The notes beneath the pieces were generated by a model that did not search any database, was not told the DNA's origin, and was given only the letters and a program-made list of their open reading frames with translations. Position numbers and translations under genes: made by a program. Shown in pieces: positions 17,603 to 26,693 of a stretch of 64,000 bases of DNA. The stretch is taken from positions 1,612,001-1,676,000 of the forward strand of contig NZ_CP114176.1 in the NCBI RefSeq assembly GCF_027186265.1, given 5' to 3'. The DNA is from Lentibacillus daqui. Its GTDB lineage: Bacteria > Bacillota > Bacilli > Bacillales > Amphibacillaceae. Positions within the stretch are counted from its first letter, which is position 1, and every line of letters begins with the position of its first letter.

Positions 17603-19318
17603 CTATTTTCCTTTTTTGGTTTGTTTTAAAATTTTTTTCATGTTTTTTTGGGTTACTATTTCGAAGTCAGTCCTAAAGCCAAATGCATCATGCAATGCAT
17701 CCGTAATTTCTGTTCGAGTAAATGCTGGTATGTATCCTTCACCATCTAACTCACGCATGTTCATATTCCTCAATGTACTGACTAGTTCAGGGCAAGTAAA
17801 ACGTTCATCTACCTTTTTTTCCAAAATACGATACATCAATAGGGACAGAAAGCATGTCAGAAAATGTGCTTTTATGCGGGATTCTCTTTGTAAATAAACA
17901 GGTCGAGTCCGGAATTCACTTTTTAATATGCGGAATGTCTCTTCAATTTCCCATCTCCCCTGGTTAATTTTGATCACTTCCTCAATGGGAGATTCCAGAT
18001 TGGTACATACCGCATAAAACCCATCATACATCGATTCCTTCTCTATTTGTTCTTGATTCAAAACCACTTGGGCTTTATCCGCAATTTCCCCATCATCCGT
18101 CACATGGGTGGATTTTATGAACCTTTTCGGATCATTTTGATGCGGTTTATTCAAAGAGGCGGGCTTCTCTATTTTTTTGATCGCTCGCTCAATTTGTTTC
18201 TCCCGAATGGATGATTGATATCGTTCATAAACAGGTGAATAGGTGACAATTAACTTTTGTTCCAAATCATTTTCTTTTATCCATCGCTCTTTATAATAGG
18301 TTCTTTTGTCATTTTCGAGCTGACGGATATCATTCAAGTTTATTTTTTTATTACTCCCAGGTATTCGCCATCCTTCTGGATCTAAAGCCCACTCCTTAAG
18401 AAATTTCTTTAGTTTTTTAATCGATTGTGTGGTCACAAATGCACGTTCTCCATAGGTGTTGTATATCCGGTTACCATTCGAAGAAAGACCAGCGTCCGTG
18501 CATACAACAAACTTGGAAAGATTAAAGTCTTTTAAAATGCGTTTTTCCAAGGGCTTCAACGTTGGTTGTTCATTGGCACTCCCGGGGTTCATACTGAAAG
18601 CGAGTGGGAGGCCAGATCCATCCATAAATAATCCCATTTGAACGATTGGATTCGGGCGATTTTCTTTCGAAACGCCATATTCCCTCAGGCTATCTTCTTC
18701 TTCAATCTCAAAGAAAAAATTAGTGCAGTCATAATAAAGAACCTGTGTGTTCCGCCCGACGACATTCAAGCTATTTTTATAAACTTTTTCCTCAATAAAA
18801 TCTGATTGTTCTTCGAGGACGTTGAGGGCCCGATATATTTGATGTGTCTGAAAATGTGCGGGTTCTAGTAAATCCTTTGCGTGTTCAAATGTGCCTTTTT
18901 TAGAAGTGGGATGCAGAACGCGCAAATAGAGAAGACGCGTGAGAATCTCGTTGAGATCATATTCAAATTCATATTTTTGTGAGATCTCCTGACAAACTTT
19001 ATCCAGTTTCAGCTCGTGATAAATAGATTGTAAAAAAAGATAACCAGTATTGAAGAGCGTTTGTTTATCTCGCTCAATTTGCTTGTCGGGATTGTATTTC
19101 GCAATGATTTTGTGATTATTTTCTTTTTCTTCTAGTGTTAATTTTTTGGCATATTCTTTTGCCCAGGTGTAGGGATCTATGCCAGGATGTTTTTTTAAAA
19201 TTTCTTCGTGATTTCCCAAGGATTCAACAACTTTGGTTGTTCTTTTATTGTTTCGATAAATATCCTTAATCACAAAATAAGATGTAGAATTTTTAGAACG
19301 ACTGACTTTAATGCGCAC
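17603..19318 (-). CDS. IS1634-family DDE transposase
   Basis: The 571-residue product is a full-length DDE transposase: acidic catalytic segments are visible as YYDCTNFFFE, VVCTDAGLSS and the C-terminal WEIEETFRILKSEFRTRPVYLQ (the E with the R..L.. helix). It catalyses cut-out and insertion of the element. ATG 19318 has AGGAG six bases upstream, and an extended -10 (TGGTATAAT, complement at 19353-19361) lies 35 bases before it. No frameshift is seen, so the element may be active. Family placement rests on length, motifs and the long target repeat. Confidence 0.92.
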   Translation of the reverse strand: MRIKVSRSKNSTSYFVIKDIYRNNKRTTKVVESLGNHEEILKKHPGIDPYTWAKEYAKKLTLEEKENNHKIIAKYNPDKQIERDKQTLFNTGYLFLQSIYHELKLDKVCQEISQKYEFEYDLNEILTRLLYLRVLHPTSKKGTFEHAKDLLEPAHFQTHQIYRALNVLEEQSDFIEEKVYKNSLNVVGRNTQVLYYDCTNFFFEIEEEDSLREYGVSKENRPNPIVQMGLFMDGSGLPLAFSMNPGSANEQPTLKPLEKRILKDFNLSKFVVCTDAGLSSNGNRIYNTYGERAFVTTQSIKKLKKFLKEWALDPEGWRIPGSNKKINLNDIRQLENDKRTYYKERWIKENDLEQKLIVTYSPVYERYQSSIREKQIERAIKKIEKPASLNKPHQNDPKRFIKSTHVTDDGEIADKAQVVLNQEQIEKESMYDGFYAVCTNLESPIEEVIKINQGRWEIEETFRILKSEFRTRPVYLQRESRIKAHFLTCFLSLLMYRILEKKVDERFTCPELVSTLRNMNMRELDGEGYIPAFTRTEITDALHDAFGFRTDFEIVTQKNMKKILKQTKKGK

Positions 19319-19464
19319 ATAATCGCTCCTTAAACCAGCTTTAGTTATCTACATTATACCATATTACGAAATGTTACGAAAGGATAAAAAGGAAAAATTG
19401 ACAAAAAATAAAGCCGCATCAAGGCTTTTATCCATTTTTTAAGTTTTTAGGTGTCAAACTCCCG

Positions 19465-19521
19465 CCAGTTGGATAAGTTGAAATAAACATCATTGACACG
19501 TACGAAGAAATAAAGTATGAT
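19465..19521 (+). repeat. 57-bp direct repeat, right copy
   Basis: Second copy of 17465-17521. It keeps the native promoter directly upstream of the glyQS T-box leader. Confidence 0.95.
19493..19521 (+). promoter_or_regulatory. Sigma-A promoter of glyQS
   Basis: TTGACA (19493-19498), 17-base spacer, TATGAT (19516-19521). The last base is also the last base of the duplicated repeat. Confidence 0.9.
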
Positions 19522-19527
19522 TTGTAC

Positions 19528-19741
19528 AGACTTTGAAACAGTACAAGAATGCGGTGACGGAGAAAAAGTACTTGTTGCTTACTATTATAGCGAATCCAGG
19601 ATGGTGGAAGCTGGATATAGGACTACAAGGAAAGGCGCTCCCGAGCATTTTAATAAAGTGGCTCTTGGCGGACAAGAGCAAATAGGGTGGAACCGCGGTA
19701 AAACCGTCCCTATGTCATGTTTAGACATAGGGACGGTTTTT
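19528..19741 (+). promoter_or_regulatory. Glycyl T-box leader of glyQS
   Basis: T-box sequence AGGGTGGAACCGCGG at 19684-19698, preceded by a hairpin GCTCTTG/CAAGAGC and followed by a terminator stem (19701-19716 with 19724-19739) ending in T6. Uncharged tRNA-Gly should stabilise the antiterminator and allow glyQS transcription. GGC triplets occur in the leader but I could not fix the specifier codon. Confidence 0.93.
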
Positions 19742-19772
19742 TGTGTATCAATAAGGAGGTAAAACGATACTA

Positions 19773-20651
19773 ATGAACATTCAACAAATGATTTTAACAT
19801 TGCAGAAACATTGGTCAGATCAAAATTGTATTTTAATGCAAGCTTATGATGTCGAAAAGGGGGCGGGAACGATGTCGCCGATGACATTGCTTAGAAGTTT
19901 GGGACCGGAACCATGGAATGTCGCTTATGTGGAACCGTCACGCCGTCCTGCTGATGGCCGATACGGTCAAAACCCTAATCGTTTGTATCAGCACCATCAA
20001 TTTCAAGTGATTATGAAGCCGTCCCCGGCAAATATTCAGGATCTGTATCTCAATTCCCTGATTGCACTTGGAATTGATCCATTAGAACATGATATCCGTT
20101 TTGTGGAGGACAATTGGGAAAATCCGACGCTTGGTGCCGCAGGGCTGGGATGGGAAGTATGGCTTGATGGTATGGAAACCACCCAGTTTACCTATTTTCA
20201 ACAAATTGGTGGTCTTGACACTAATCCTGTCGCGGTCGAATTAACATATGGTTTGGAACGATTAGCATCTTATATTCAGGATAAGGAAAATGTGTTTGAT
20301 TTGGAATGGACTGATGGCGTGACTGTAAAGGATATCTTTCTGCAGCCGGAATACGAGCATTCTACCTATACATTTGAAGAATCAGATACAGATATGCTGT
20401 TTAAATTATTTTCCATGTATGAACAGGAAGCAAAAACGACAATAGAAAAAGGCTTGATCTTTCCGGCATATGATTATGTATTAAAATGTTCACATACCTT
20501 TAACCTGCTCGATGCCAAAGGGGTCATATCGGTTACTGAACGCACTGGATATATCAGCCGAGTTCGTAATCTGGCAAGGGGTATTGCTAAAGCATATGTT
20601 GCCAAACGGGAAGAATTGGGATTTCCAATGCTGAAGGAGGAGACAAAATAA
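19773..20651 (+). CDS. glyQ: Glycyl-tRNA synthetase alpha subunit
   Basis: GlyQ is the catalytic class II subunit of the heterotetrameric glycyl-tRNA synthetase. The 292-residue protein matches the family from MNIQQMILTLQKHW to GFPMLKEE, with the motifs VAYVEPSRRPADGRYG and LEHDIRFVEDNWENPTLGAAGLGWEVW. ATG 19773 is the only start that gives the family N-terminus, although AAGGAGG is 13 bases upstream, a longer spacing than usual. Its stop overlaps the glyS ATG by one base. Controlled by the T-box upstream. Confidence 0.97.
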   Translation: MNIQQMILTLQKHWSDQNCILMQAYDVEKGAGTMSPMTLLRSLGPEPWNVAYVEPSRRPADGRYGQNPNRLYQHHQFQVIMKPSPANIQDLYLNSLIALGIDPLEHDIRFVEDNWENPTLGAAGLGWEVWLDGMETTQFTYFQQIGGLDTNPVAVELTYGLERLASYIQDKENVFDLEWTDGVTVKDIFLQPEYEHSTYTFEESDTDMLFKLFSMYEQEAKTTIEKGLIFPAYDYVLKCSHTFNLLDAKGVISVTERTGYISRVRNLARGIAKAYVAKREELGFPMLKEETK

Positions 20652-22735
20652 TGGCCAAGGATGTGTTATTTGAAATTGGTTTAGAGGAAATGCCGGCACG
20701 ATTCATTGATGATGCGGAAAAGCAGCTCCGTGATAAGACGGAAAAATGGTTGAATGAATTGCGCATCTCTTTTTCAGTTGTTGTTTCTTATTCGAGCCCA
20801 AGAAGACTTGCAGTATTGATAAAGGATATGGCGGAAGAACAGGCGATGCTTGAGGAAGAGGCAAAAGGCCCTGCGTTAAAAATAGCCAAGGATGCGGATG
20901 GAAATTGGACAAAGGCGGCAATTGGATTTACCAAAGGTCAGGGTAAAACGGTAGATGATATTTATACTAAGGATGTAAACGGGACAAGTTACATCTTTGT
21001 AAAAAAACATATTGAAGGCAGCCGATCCATATCGATGCTGCCGTCATTCAAAGGAATCATTGAGTCCATCAAATTCCCACAAAATATGCATTGGGGAAAG
21101 GAATCACTAAAATATGTCCGCCCTATACGCTGGATTGTGGCACTATATGACGAGAAAGTTATCCCTTTTACTATTGCTGATGTCACTACTGGCCGACAAA
21201 CGCGTGGGCACCGTTTCCTTGGGGATGTGATTGAACTTGGTCATCCCAAAGAGTATGTTGAAAAACTTGCGGAAAACTTTGTTATCGTTGAACCGGATAA
21301 ACGTGAGAAAATGATTACAGAGGGAATTCGCACACTGGAAAGCCAAAAAGAGATACAAATTCCAATTGCAGCTGATCTGCTTGCGGAGGTGAGGAATCTG
21401 GTGGAATATCCTACCGTTTTCATCGGTGAGTTTGACCAATCATTTTTGCAATTGCCATCAGAAGTACTTATTACATCGATGAAGGAACATCAGCGTTATT
21501 TCCCAGTAAAGTCAAGGTCGGATGAGTTATTACCTTATTTTGTTGGTGTTAGAAACGGGGATAATCAGGGACTGAAAACCGTCGTAAAGGGAAATGAAAA
21601 AGTGTTGAAAGCCCGACTCTCAGACGCACAATTTTTCTATGATGAAGATCAGAAACATTCGATTTCATTCTATTTGCAAAAACTGCAAAAAGTCGTATTT
21701 CAAGAGAAATTGGGTACGATTCATGATAAAGTTGAACGTGTTGTCTATTTAACGAAACAAATTGCTGATGTTTTAGGGATAGATGCTTTTCAAAAGCAAC
21801 GAGCTATCAGAACGGCAGAAATTAGCAAATTTGATTTGGTGACAAATATGGTCGATGAGTTCACTGATTTACAAGGTGTGATGGGGGAAAAGTATGCTAT
21901 TTTGTTTGGAGAAGATCATACAGTTGCCAAAGCAATTGCCGAGCATTATCAACCTCGTCATGCAGCAGGTGAACTACCGGAAACGACAGAAGGTGCAATT
22001 GTTAGTGTTGCTGATAAATTAGATACAATTGTTGGCTGTATTTCTGTTGGTTTGGTACCAACGGGTTCACAGGATCCGTATGGTTTAAGACGTCAGGCAA
22101 TTGGTATCTTAAAAATTTTGCAGCATGAAAACTGGAAAATCCCCGTGTGGCAGTTGTTGGATATGACACAGCAACTATATCGGACACTGGATATTGAACA
22201 AGCCGAAGCTGAATTGGTGAAAAAAGAACTGGATGAATTTTTACGGTTACGGGCGACATATTTGTTAAAAGAAGCGGGAATTGAACCCGATATTATTCAG
22301 GCTGTTTTGGCAAATAGATTAGGGATCGTTGGATATACGATTTCCAAAGCACGCATACTTTCGGATAAACGGGGTCAGGAAGTCTTTAAACCTACAGAGG
22401 AGGCATTCACCCGTGTTTTGAATATCGCCAAAAAAGCTGATAAAAAAGAGGTGGATGTCGAGTTATTTGAAACACCTTCAGAGGCATTTTTATATAAGAA
22501 ATATCAAGAAGTTATAACAGCTTACAAGACAGCAAATGAAAGCCTTGAAGCTGAACAAGCTCTGAAGGAATTAAGCAGTTTGACTGACGCCATTCATAAT
22601 TTCTTTGAGCATAATATGGTGATGGCCAAGGATGAAACAATCCGTGAAAATCGCTTAGCCTTAATCCATTCAATAGCAACCTTGATCAATGATTATGCTG
22701 ACATGACTAAAATAAGCTGGAAACAACACTTCTAA
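20651..22735 (+). CDS. glyS: Glycyl-tRNA synthetase beta subunit
   Basis: GlyS provides tRNA recognition for the alpha2-beta2 glycyl-tRNA synthetase. The 694-residue protein begins with the typical VLFEIGLEEMPARFI and contains the HD-like core (GLVPTGSQDPYGLRRQA) and an anticodon-binding C-terminal domain (FFEHNMVMAKDETIRENRLALL-like). Translationally coupled with glyQ. RBS GGAGGAGAC lies within the glyQ end. Length is that of the family. Confidence 0.97.
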   Translation: MAKDVLFEIGLEEMPARFIDDAEKQLRDKTEKWLNELRISFSVVVSYSSPRRLAVLIKDMAEEQAMLEEEAKGPALKIAKDADGNWTKAAIGFTKGQGKTVDDIYTKDVNGTSYIFVKKHIEGSRSISMLPSFKGIIESIKFPQNMHWGKESLKYVRPIRWIVALYDEKVIPFTIADVTTGRQTRGHRFLGDVIELGHPKEYVEKLAENFVIVEPDKREKMITEGIRTLESQKEIQIPIAADLLAEVRNLVEYPTVFIGEFDQSFLQLPSEVLITSMKEHQRYFPVKSRSDELLPYFVGVRNGDNQGLKTVVKGNEKVLKARLSDAQFFYDEDQKHSISFYLQKLQKVVFQEKLGTIHDKVERVVYLTKQIADVLGIDAFQKQRAIRTAEISKFDLVTNMVDEFTDLQGVMGEKYAILFGEDHTVAKAIAEHYQPRHAAGELPETTEGAIVSVADKLDTIVGCISVGLVPTGSQDPYGLRRQAIGILKILQHENWKIPVWQLLDMTQQLYRTLDIEQAEAELVKKELDEFLRLRATYLLKEAGIEPDIIQAVLANRLGIVGYTISKARILSDKRGQEVFKPTEEAFTRVLNIAKKADKKEVDVELFETPSEAFLYKKYQEVITAYKTANESLEAEQALKELSSLTDAIHNFFEHNMVMAKDETIRENRLALIHSIATLINDYADMTKISWKQHF

Positions 22736-22877
22736 CTAACAGGAAGTTTTCTATTTTCAATGTGGTCTTGTTGCAACGCCAGCCAATAACAGGAATTTTC
22801 GCTTTTCTTTTTCCTTTTCACTGTAAATAGTCTATACTATTGAAATAAGAGTATGACACATTGTGGGTGGTGAAAGG

Positions 22878-23507
22878 GTGGAATTATCGAATCGACAGGA
22901 ACAGATTATAGAAATTGTCAAAGCGAATGGTCCAATAACGGGAGAGCAAATTGCACAAAGGCTGTCGCTGTCCAGGGCTACATTACGTCCTGACTTGGCT
23001 ATTCTTACGATGGCAGGTTTTTTGGATGCGAGACCACGTGTTGGCTATTTTTTCACGGGAAAAACCGGTTCGGAACTGTTAACAGAAAAAATGAAAAAAT
23101 TTAAAGTCCATGAATATCAGTCGATACCGATTGTTGTAAGAGAAAATGCCTCGGTTTATGATGCAATATCAACCATGTTTTTAGAGGATGTTGGTACATT
23201 ATTTGTGGTGGATAATCAGGCTTGTCTGACAGGTGTCCTATCACGAAAGGATCTGCTTAGAGCGAGCATCGGTAAACAGGATCTAAATGACATACCGGTA
23301 CACATTATTATGACACGAATGCCTAATATGACCGTATGCAGGAAAGATGATCTCCTGTTAGATGCGGCAAAGCAATTAATAAATAAACAAATAGACGGAT
23401 TGCCAGTTATAAAAGATGGGGAAGAAGGTCCAGAGGTGATTGGAAGAATTACAAAAACAACGATAACCAAGGCGTTTGTAGAATTAATTACCGATGAACA
23501 TTTATAA
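22878..23507 (+). CDS. ccpN: Transcriptional repressor CcpN
   Basis: CcpN represses gluconeogenic genes (gapB, pckA) during glycolytic growth in B. subtilis. The 209-residue protein has an N-terminal winged helix (RQEQIIEIVKANGPITGEQIAQRLSLSRATLRPDLAILT) and two CBS domains (about 75-205) that sense nucleotides. GTG 22878 is preferred: GGTGGTGA stands just upstream and the start resembles relatives; GTG 22863 is an alternative five codons longer. yqfL follows 55 bases later, the known ccpN-yqfL pair. A -10-like TATACT lies near 22834. Confidence 0.93.
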   Translation: MELSNRQEQIIEIVKANGPITGEQIAQRLSLSRATLRPDLAILTMAGFLDARPRVGYFFTGKTGSELLTEKMKKFKVHEYQSIPIVVRENASVYDAISTMFLEDVGTLFVVDNQACLTGVLSRKDLLRASIGKQDLNDIPVHIIMTRMPNMTVCRKDDLLLDAAKQLINKQIDGLPVIKDGEEGPEVIGRITKTTITKAFVELITDEHL

Positions 23508-23562
23508 GTCTGGCAAAGAATCATATGAAGTAGAGGTTATCAGGTGCAAGGGAGGGTGATTG

Positions 23563-24360
23563 ATGGGATCGAAACCATTAGTTTACGTTTTATCAGATTC
23601 TGTTGGCGAAACAGCAGATCTGGTTATCAAGGCAGGTCTTAGTCAATTTAATAATGGAGAGTATAAAATTCATCGTGTACCCTATGTGGAAGATAAACAG
23701 ACGATTGACGAAACGCTTGTTTTAGCTAAAGAGCAGCAAGGTATTATTGGTTTTACACTCGTAGATCCTGTACTACGTAATTATTTAAATCAAGAGGCAG
23801 GAAAACTTGGTGTAGAAGCGATCGATATTATGGGGCCCATGATGGATGCGATGGAGCGTCTGTTTGGGAAACCGCGGTTGGAACCTGGTTTAGTCCATAA
23901 GCTTGATGAAGACTACTTCAAACGGGTTGAAGCGGTTGAGTTTGCGGTTAAATATGACGATGGTCGTGATCCACGCGGGATAGCAAGGGCGGACATCATA
24001 TTGATTGGCGTATCGCGGACATCAAAAACGCCATTGTCTCAATACCTGGCCCATAAGCGGCTAAAAGTGGCCAATGTTCCAATTGTACCAGAGGTAGAAC
24101 CGCCGGAGGAATTGTTTGAGGTGGATCCGGACAAATGCATCGGTTTGCGTATTAACCCGGTGAAATTAAATGATATCCGTAAAGAACGGTTAAAGACACT
24201 TGGATTAGGTGACCAGGCAACCTATGCCAATATGGGCAGGATTCAGCAGGAATTAGAGTATTTTGACCAGGTTGTCGGTAAAATCGGCTGCCGGGTTATA
24301 GATGTATCCAATAAAGCGGTTGAAGAAACGGCAAACAGTATTCTGCGGATATTCAGCTAA
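23563..24360 (+). CDS. yqfL: PPDK regulatory kinase/phosphorylase (YqfL)
   Basis: The DUF299 family carries an ADP-dependent kinase and Pi-dependent pyrophosphorylase that switches pyruvate, phosphate dikinase off and on. The 265-residue protein has the P-loop-like GVSRTSKTPLSQYLA and the N-terminal VYVLSDSVGETADLV. In B. subtilis YqfL is needed with CcpN for full control of gluconeogenesis. ATG 23563 has GGGAGGGTGAT upstream. Whether this organism has a PPDK target cannot be seen in the window. Confidence 0.93.
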   Translation: MGSKPLVYVLSDSVGETADLVIKAGLSQFNNGEYKIHRVPYVEDKQTIDETLVLAKEQQGIIGFTLVDPVLRNYLNQEAGKLGVEAIDIMGPMMDAMERLFGKPRLEPGLVHKLDEDYFKRVEAVEFAVKYDDGRDPRGIARADIILIGVSRTSKTPLSQYLAHKRLKVANVPIVPEVEPPEELFEVDPDKCIGLRINPVKLNDIRKERLKTLGLGDQATYANMGRIQQELEYFDQVVGKIGCRVIDVSNKAVEETANSILRIFS

Positions 24361-24375
24361 GAACAAAACACCAAG

Positions 24376-24406
24376 CATTCTACCAAATAAAGGTAGGATG
24401 TTTTCT
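24376..24406 (+). terminator. Terminator after ccpN-yqfL
   Basis: CATTCTACC (24376-24384) pairs with GGTAGGATG (24392-24400), one G-T pair, followed by TTTTCTT. Confidence 0.8.
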
Positions 24407-24435
24407 TATGTTTTTAAGTATTTCATGTAGCAATT

Positions 24436-24469
24436 TATGTATTTGTGTATTATAATATGTATTTGTGTA
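24436..24469 (+). promoter_or_regulatory. Tandem 14-bp direct repeats around a TATAAT, upstream of dnaG
   Basis: TATGTATTTGTGTA at 24436-24449 and 24456-24469 are identical and 20 bases apart, about two helical turns; TATAAT (24451-24456) lies between. No good -35 is present. This looks like an operator of a regulated promoter. The rest of the 395-base gap (24361-24755) is AT-rich with no clear gene. Confidence 0.45.
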
Positions 24470-24706
24470 AAAATGTGTGTACAAGCTTTGTTACAGGGGA
24501 GGCGTAATCTGAAAAATAAAACATTGCCAATGCAGGAGGATTCTCTGTTATCAATGTAGAATTAATTATAGAGTTGCAAGGTTTACGTCCCTGTATAACG
24601 AGGTACAATGGTAATGGGCAAAACGCTAAAAGACTGTATAAAGAATGATCCTTCTTCATATAGAAGGAGATTTTTTGACAAATGATAAAAATATTGTCGA
24701 ATTTTT

Positions 24707-24733
24707 AAAGGATTTTTTTCGTTCATCTCGAAT
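24707..24733 (+). promoter_or_regulatory. Possible SigH-type promoter of dnaG-sigA
   Basis: AAAGGATTT (24707-24715) and GAAT (24730-24733) with 14 bases between fit the SigH pattern RnAGGAwWW - RnnGAAT except for one position. The sigA operon of B. subtilis has a SigH-dependent promoter, which makes this plausible. Confidence 0.4.
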
Positions 24734-24755
24734 TAATTAAAGTACGGTGATGAAA

Positions 24756-26573
24756 ATGCCAGGTTTTATTCCAGAGGAGACGGTTGAAAAAATTCGTAAA
24801 GCCAATGACATTGCCGATGTTATCAGCGAATATGTACAACTAAAGAAACAAGGGAAAAATTATGTGGGTCTCTGCCCTTTCCATGCTGAAAAGACACCTT
24901 CTTTTTCCGTAACCCAAGATAAACAAATTTTTCATTGCTTTGGCTGTGGAAAAGGCGGTAATGTGATAAATTTTATCATGGAAATGGAAAGTTACTCCTT
25001 TTATGATGCACTGAAGCTCCTTGCCAATCGAAGTGGAATCGAACTGCCGACGAAGGATATGCCCCAGCAAAGTTCGCTCTCACAGGAGAATCAAACAATT
25101 TTATCTGCTAATGAATGGTTACAAAAACTATACCATCATTTGCTTCGATTTACAAAGGACGGAAAAGAAGGATATCAATATTTGCTTGACCGGGGAATCA
25201 CAGAGGAAGTAATCGATCAATTCCAATTAGGCTTTGCGCCGAATGTAAAAGATTTTGTTCCCGAATTTCTTCGTAAAAAAGGTTACCATCAGCAAACTTT
25301 GGTAAAAGCCGGATTGCTTTCATTGAGGGACGATAATACGGTTGTTGATCGTTTCAGAGGCAGGGTCATATTCCCGATTCGTAACCACTTGGGGAAGACG
25401 GTTGCTTTTGGTGGAAGGGCTATTGCTGATCAGGAGCCGAAATATTTAAATAGCCCGGAAAGCGATCTGTTTCAAAAAGGGAAACTGTTATTTAACTTCG
25501 ATCAGGCAAAAAAACATATCCGCTCAACAGGAGAAGTCATCTTGTTTGAAGGGTATATGGATGTGATTGCTGCATTTCAGGCAGATGTTAAAAACGTCAT
25601 TGCCACATTGGGCACATCTTTGACCGAAAATCAAGCAAAATTGTTAAGAAGATATGTCGATACAGTAATTATTTGTTATGATTCTGACTATGCTGGTATA
25701 GAAGCTGCTTATAAGGCGGCAAATTTATTACGCCAAACCGGTTGCGAGGTAAAGGTCGCCTTCATGGAAGATGGGATGGATCCCGATGATTATATTAGAA
25801 CATATGGTGGCGAGGCATTCAACAACAAGGTAATTAAAGCAAGTGATACCTACATGAGCTTTTACATGCGTTATATGAAAAAGAATTATAATGTAAACCT
25901 TGAAGGAGATCGCATACACTATATCGAAATAATCCTAAAGCAGCTCGCAACGATTGATAATGCCGTTGAACGGGAATATTATCTAAAAGAGCTAAGTGAA
26001 GAATACGATTTAACGATGGATGCATTAAATCAGGAAATCCAAAAAATCCGCCAAAATATGGGGATGAATAAGGATAGGCAACAAAAGAAACGATATACTA
26101 CTAACAATGAAAAGGATTCCGCTTCAGCAAAAAAAATGCTGCCTGCCTTTCAAAATGCAGAACGTCGGTTGCTCGCATATATGTTGAAAGATGTTACCAT
26201 AACCGAAAAAGTCCAGGATACAATTGGCGGATCGTTTAATATGGAAATACATCAAGTTATTGCAACCCACTTGTATGCATATTATGAAGAAGGCTATCCT
26301 GCAGATGTTAGCTTATTTATTGACAGACTGACCGACGAAAAAATTATACAGGCTGTCATTGAAATCGCAATGATACCTTTAAATGAAGATATTAGTGATC
26401 AGGAAATTAACGATTATATATGGACGATCTTGGCCGAAAATAAAGATATGACCGCAATTAGGAAGTTAAAGGAAGAACAGCGGCAGGCCGAAAAACAAAG
26501 TGATCCAATTAAGGCTGCGAAAATTGCCATGGAAATTATAGAGATCCAAAAACAATTAAAGAAACCAATCTGA
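24756..26573 (+). CDS. dnaG: DNA primase DnaG
   Basis: DnaG makes RNA primers for replication. The 605-residue protein has the N-terminal zinc-binding domain (C40, H43, C61, C64), the RNA polymerase core with TOPRIM motifs LFEGYMDVIA and CYDSDYAG, and a C-terminal DnaB-interacting domain. ATG 24756 was chosen because GGTGA stands five bases upstream and the product then begins like other primases; GTG 24747 or ATG 24750 would add two or three residues. The dnaG-sigA order is the classical macromolecular synthesis operon without rpsU, which is located at 5627. Confidence 0.97.
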   Translation: MPGFIPEETVEKIRKANDIADVISEYVQLKKQGKNYVGLCPFHAEKTPSFSVTQDKQIFHCFGCGKGGNVINFIMEMESYSFYDALKLLANRSGIELPTKDMPQQSSLSQENQTILSANEWLQKLYHHLLRFTKDGKEGYQYLLDRGITEEVIDQFQLGFAPNVKDFVPEFLRKKGYHQQTLVKAGLLSLRDDNTVVDRFRGRVIFPIRNHLGKTVAFGGRAIADQEPKYLNSPESDLFQKGKLLFNFDQAKKHIRSTGEVILFEGYMDVIAAFQADVKNVIATLGTSLTENQAKLLRRYVDTVIICYDSDYAGIEAAYKAANLLRQTGCEVKVAFMEDGMDPDDYIRTYGGEAFNNKVIKASDTYMSFYMRYMKKNYNVNLEGDRIHYIEIILKQLATIDNAVEREYYLKELSEEYDLTMDALNQEIQKIRQNMGMNKDRQQKKRYTTNNEKDSASAKKMLPAFQNAERRLLAYMLKDVTITEKVQDTIGGSFNMEIHQVIATHLYAYYEEGYPADVSLFIDRLTDEKIIQAVIEIAMIPLNEDISDQEINDYIWTILAENKDMTAIRKLKEEQRQAEKQSDPIKAAKIAMEIIEIQKQLKKPI

Positions 26574-26693
26574 TTAAATGGTTAAAGATAACAGATTACT
26601 TACCGATATTTGAACAAACGCATGTTTGTGAGGTATTTACTACCTCATTGGATGAAGTTTTATTTTATAAGAGGTATGAAAGGAGGGGGACTC

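Larger units (their letters stand above)
17522..19464 (-). mobile_element. IS1634-type insertion sequence
   Basis: A 1943-bp insertion between the two 57-bp direct repeats. Inverted ends share TTTGACACCTAAAA (17528-17541 and its complement near 19446-19459). It encodes one transposase on the minus strand and has a bidirectional terminator at its left end. Long, variable target duplications are a known trait of the IS1634/IS1549 group. Confidence 0.93.
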
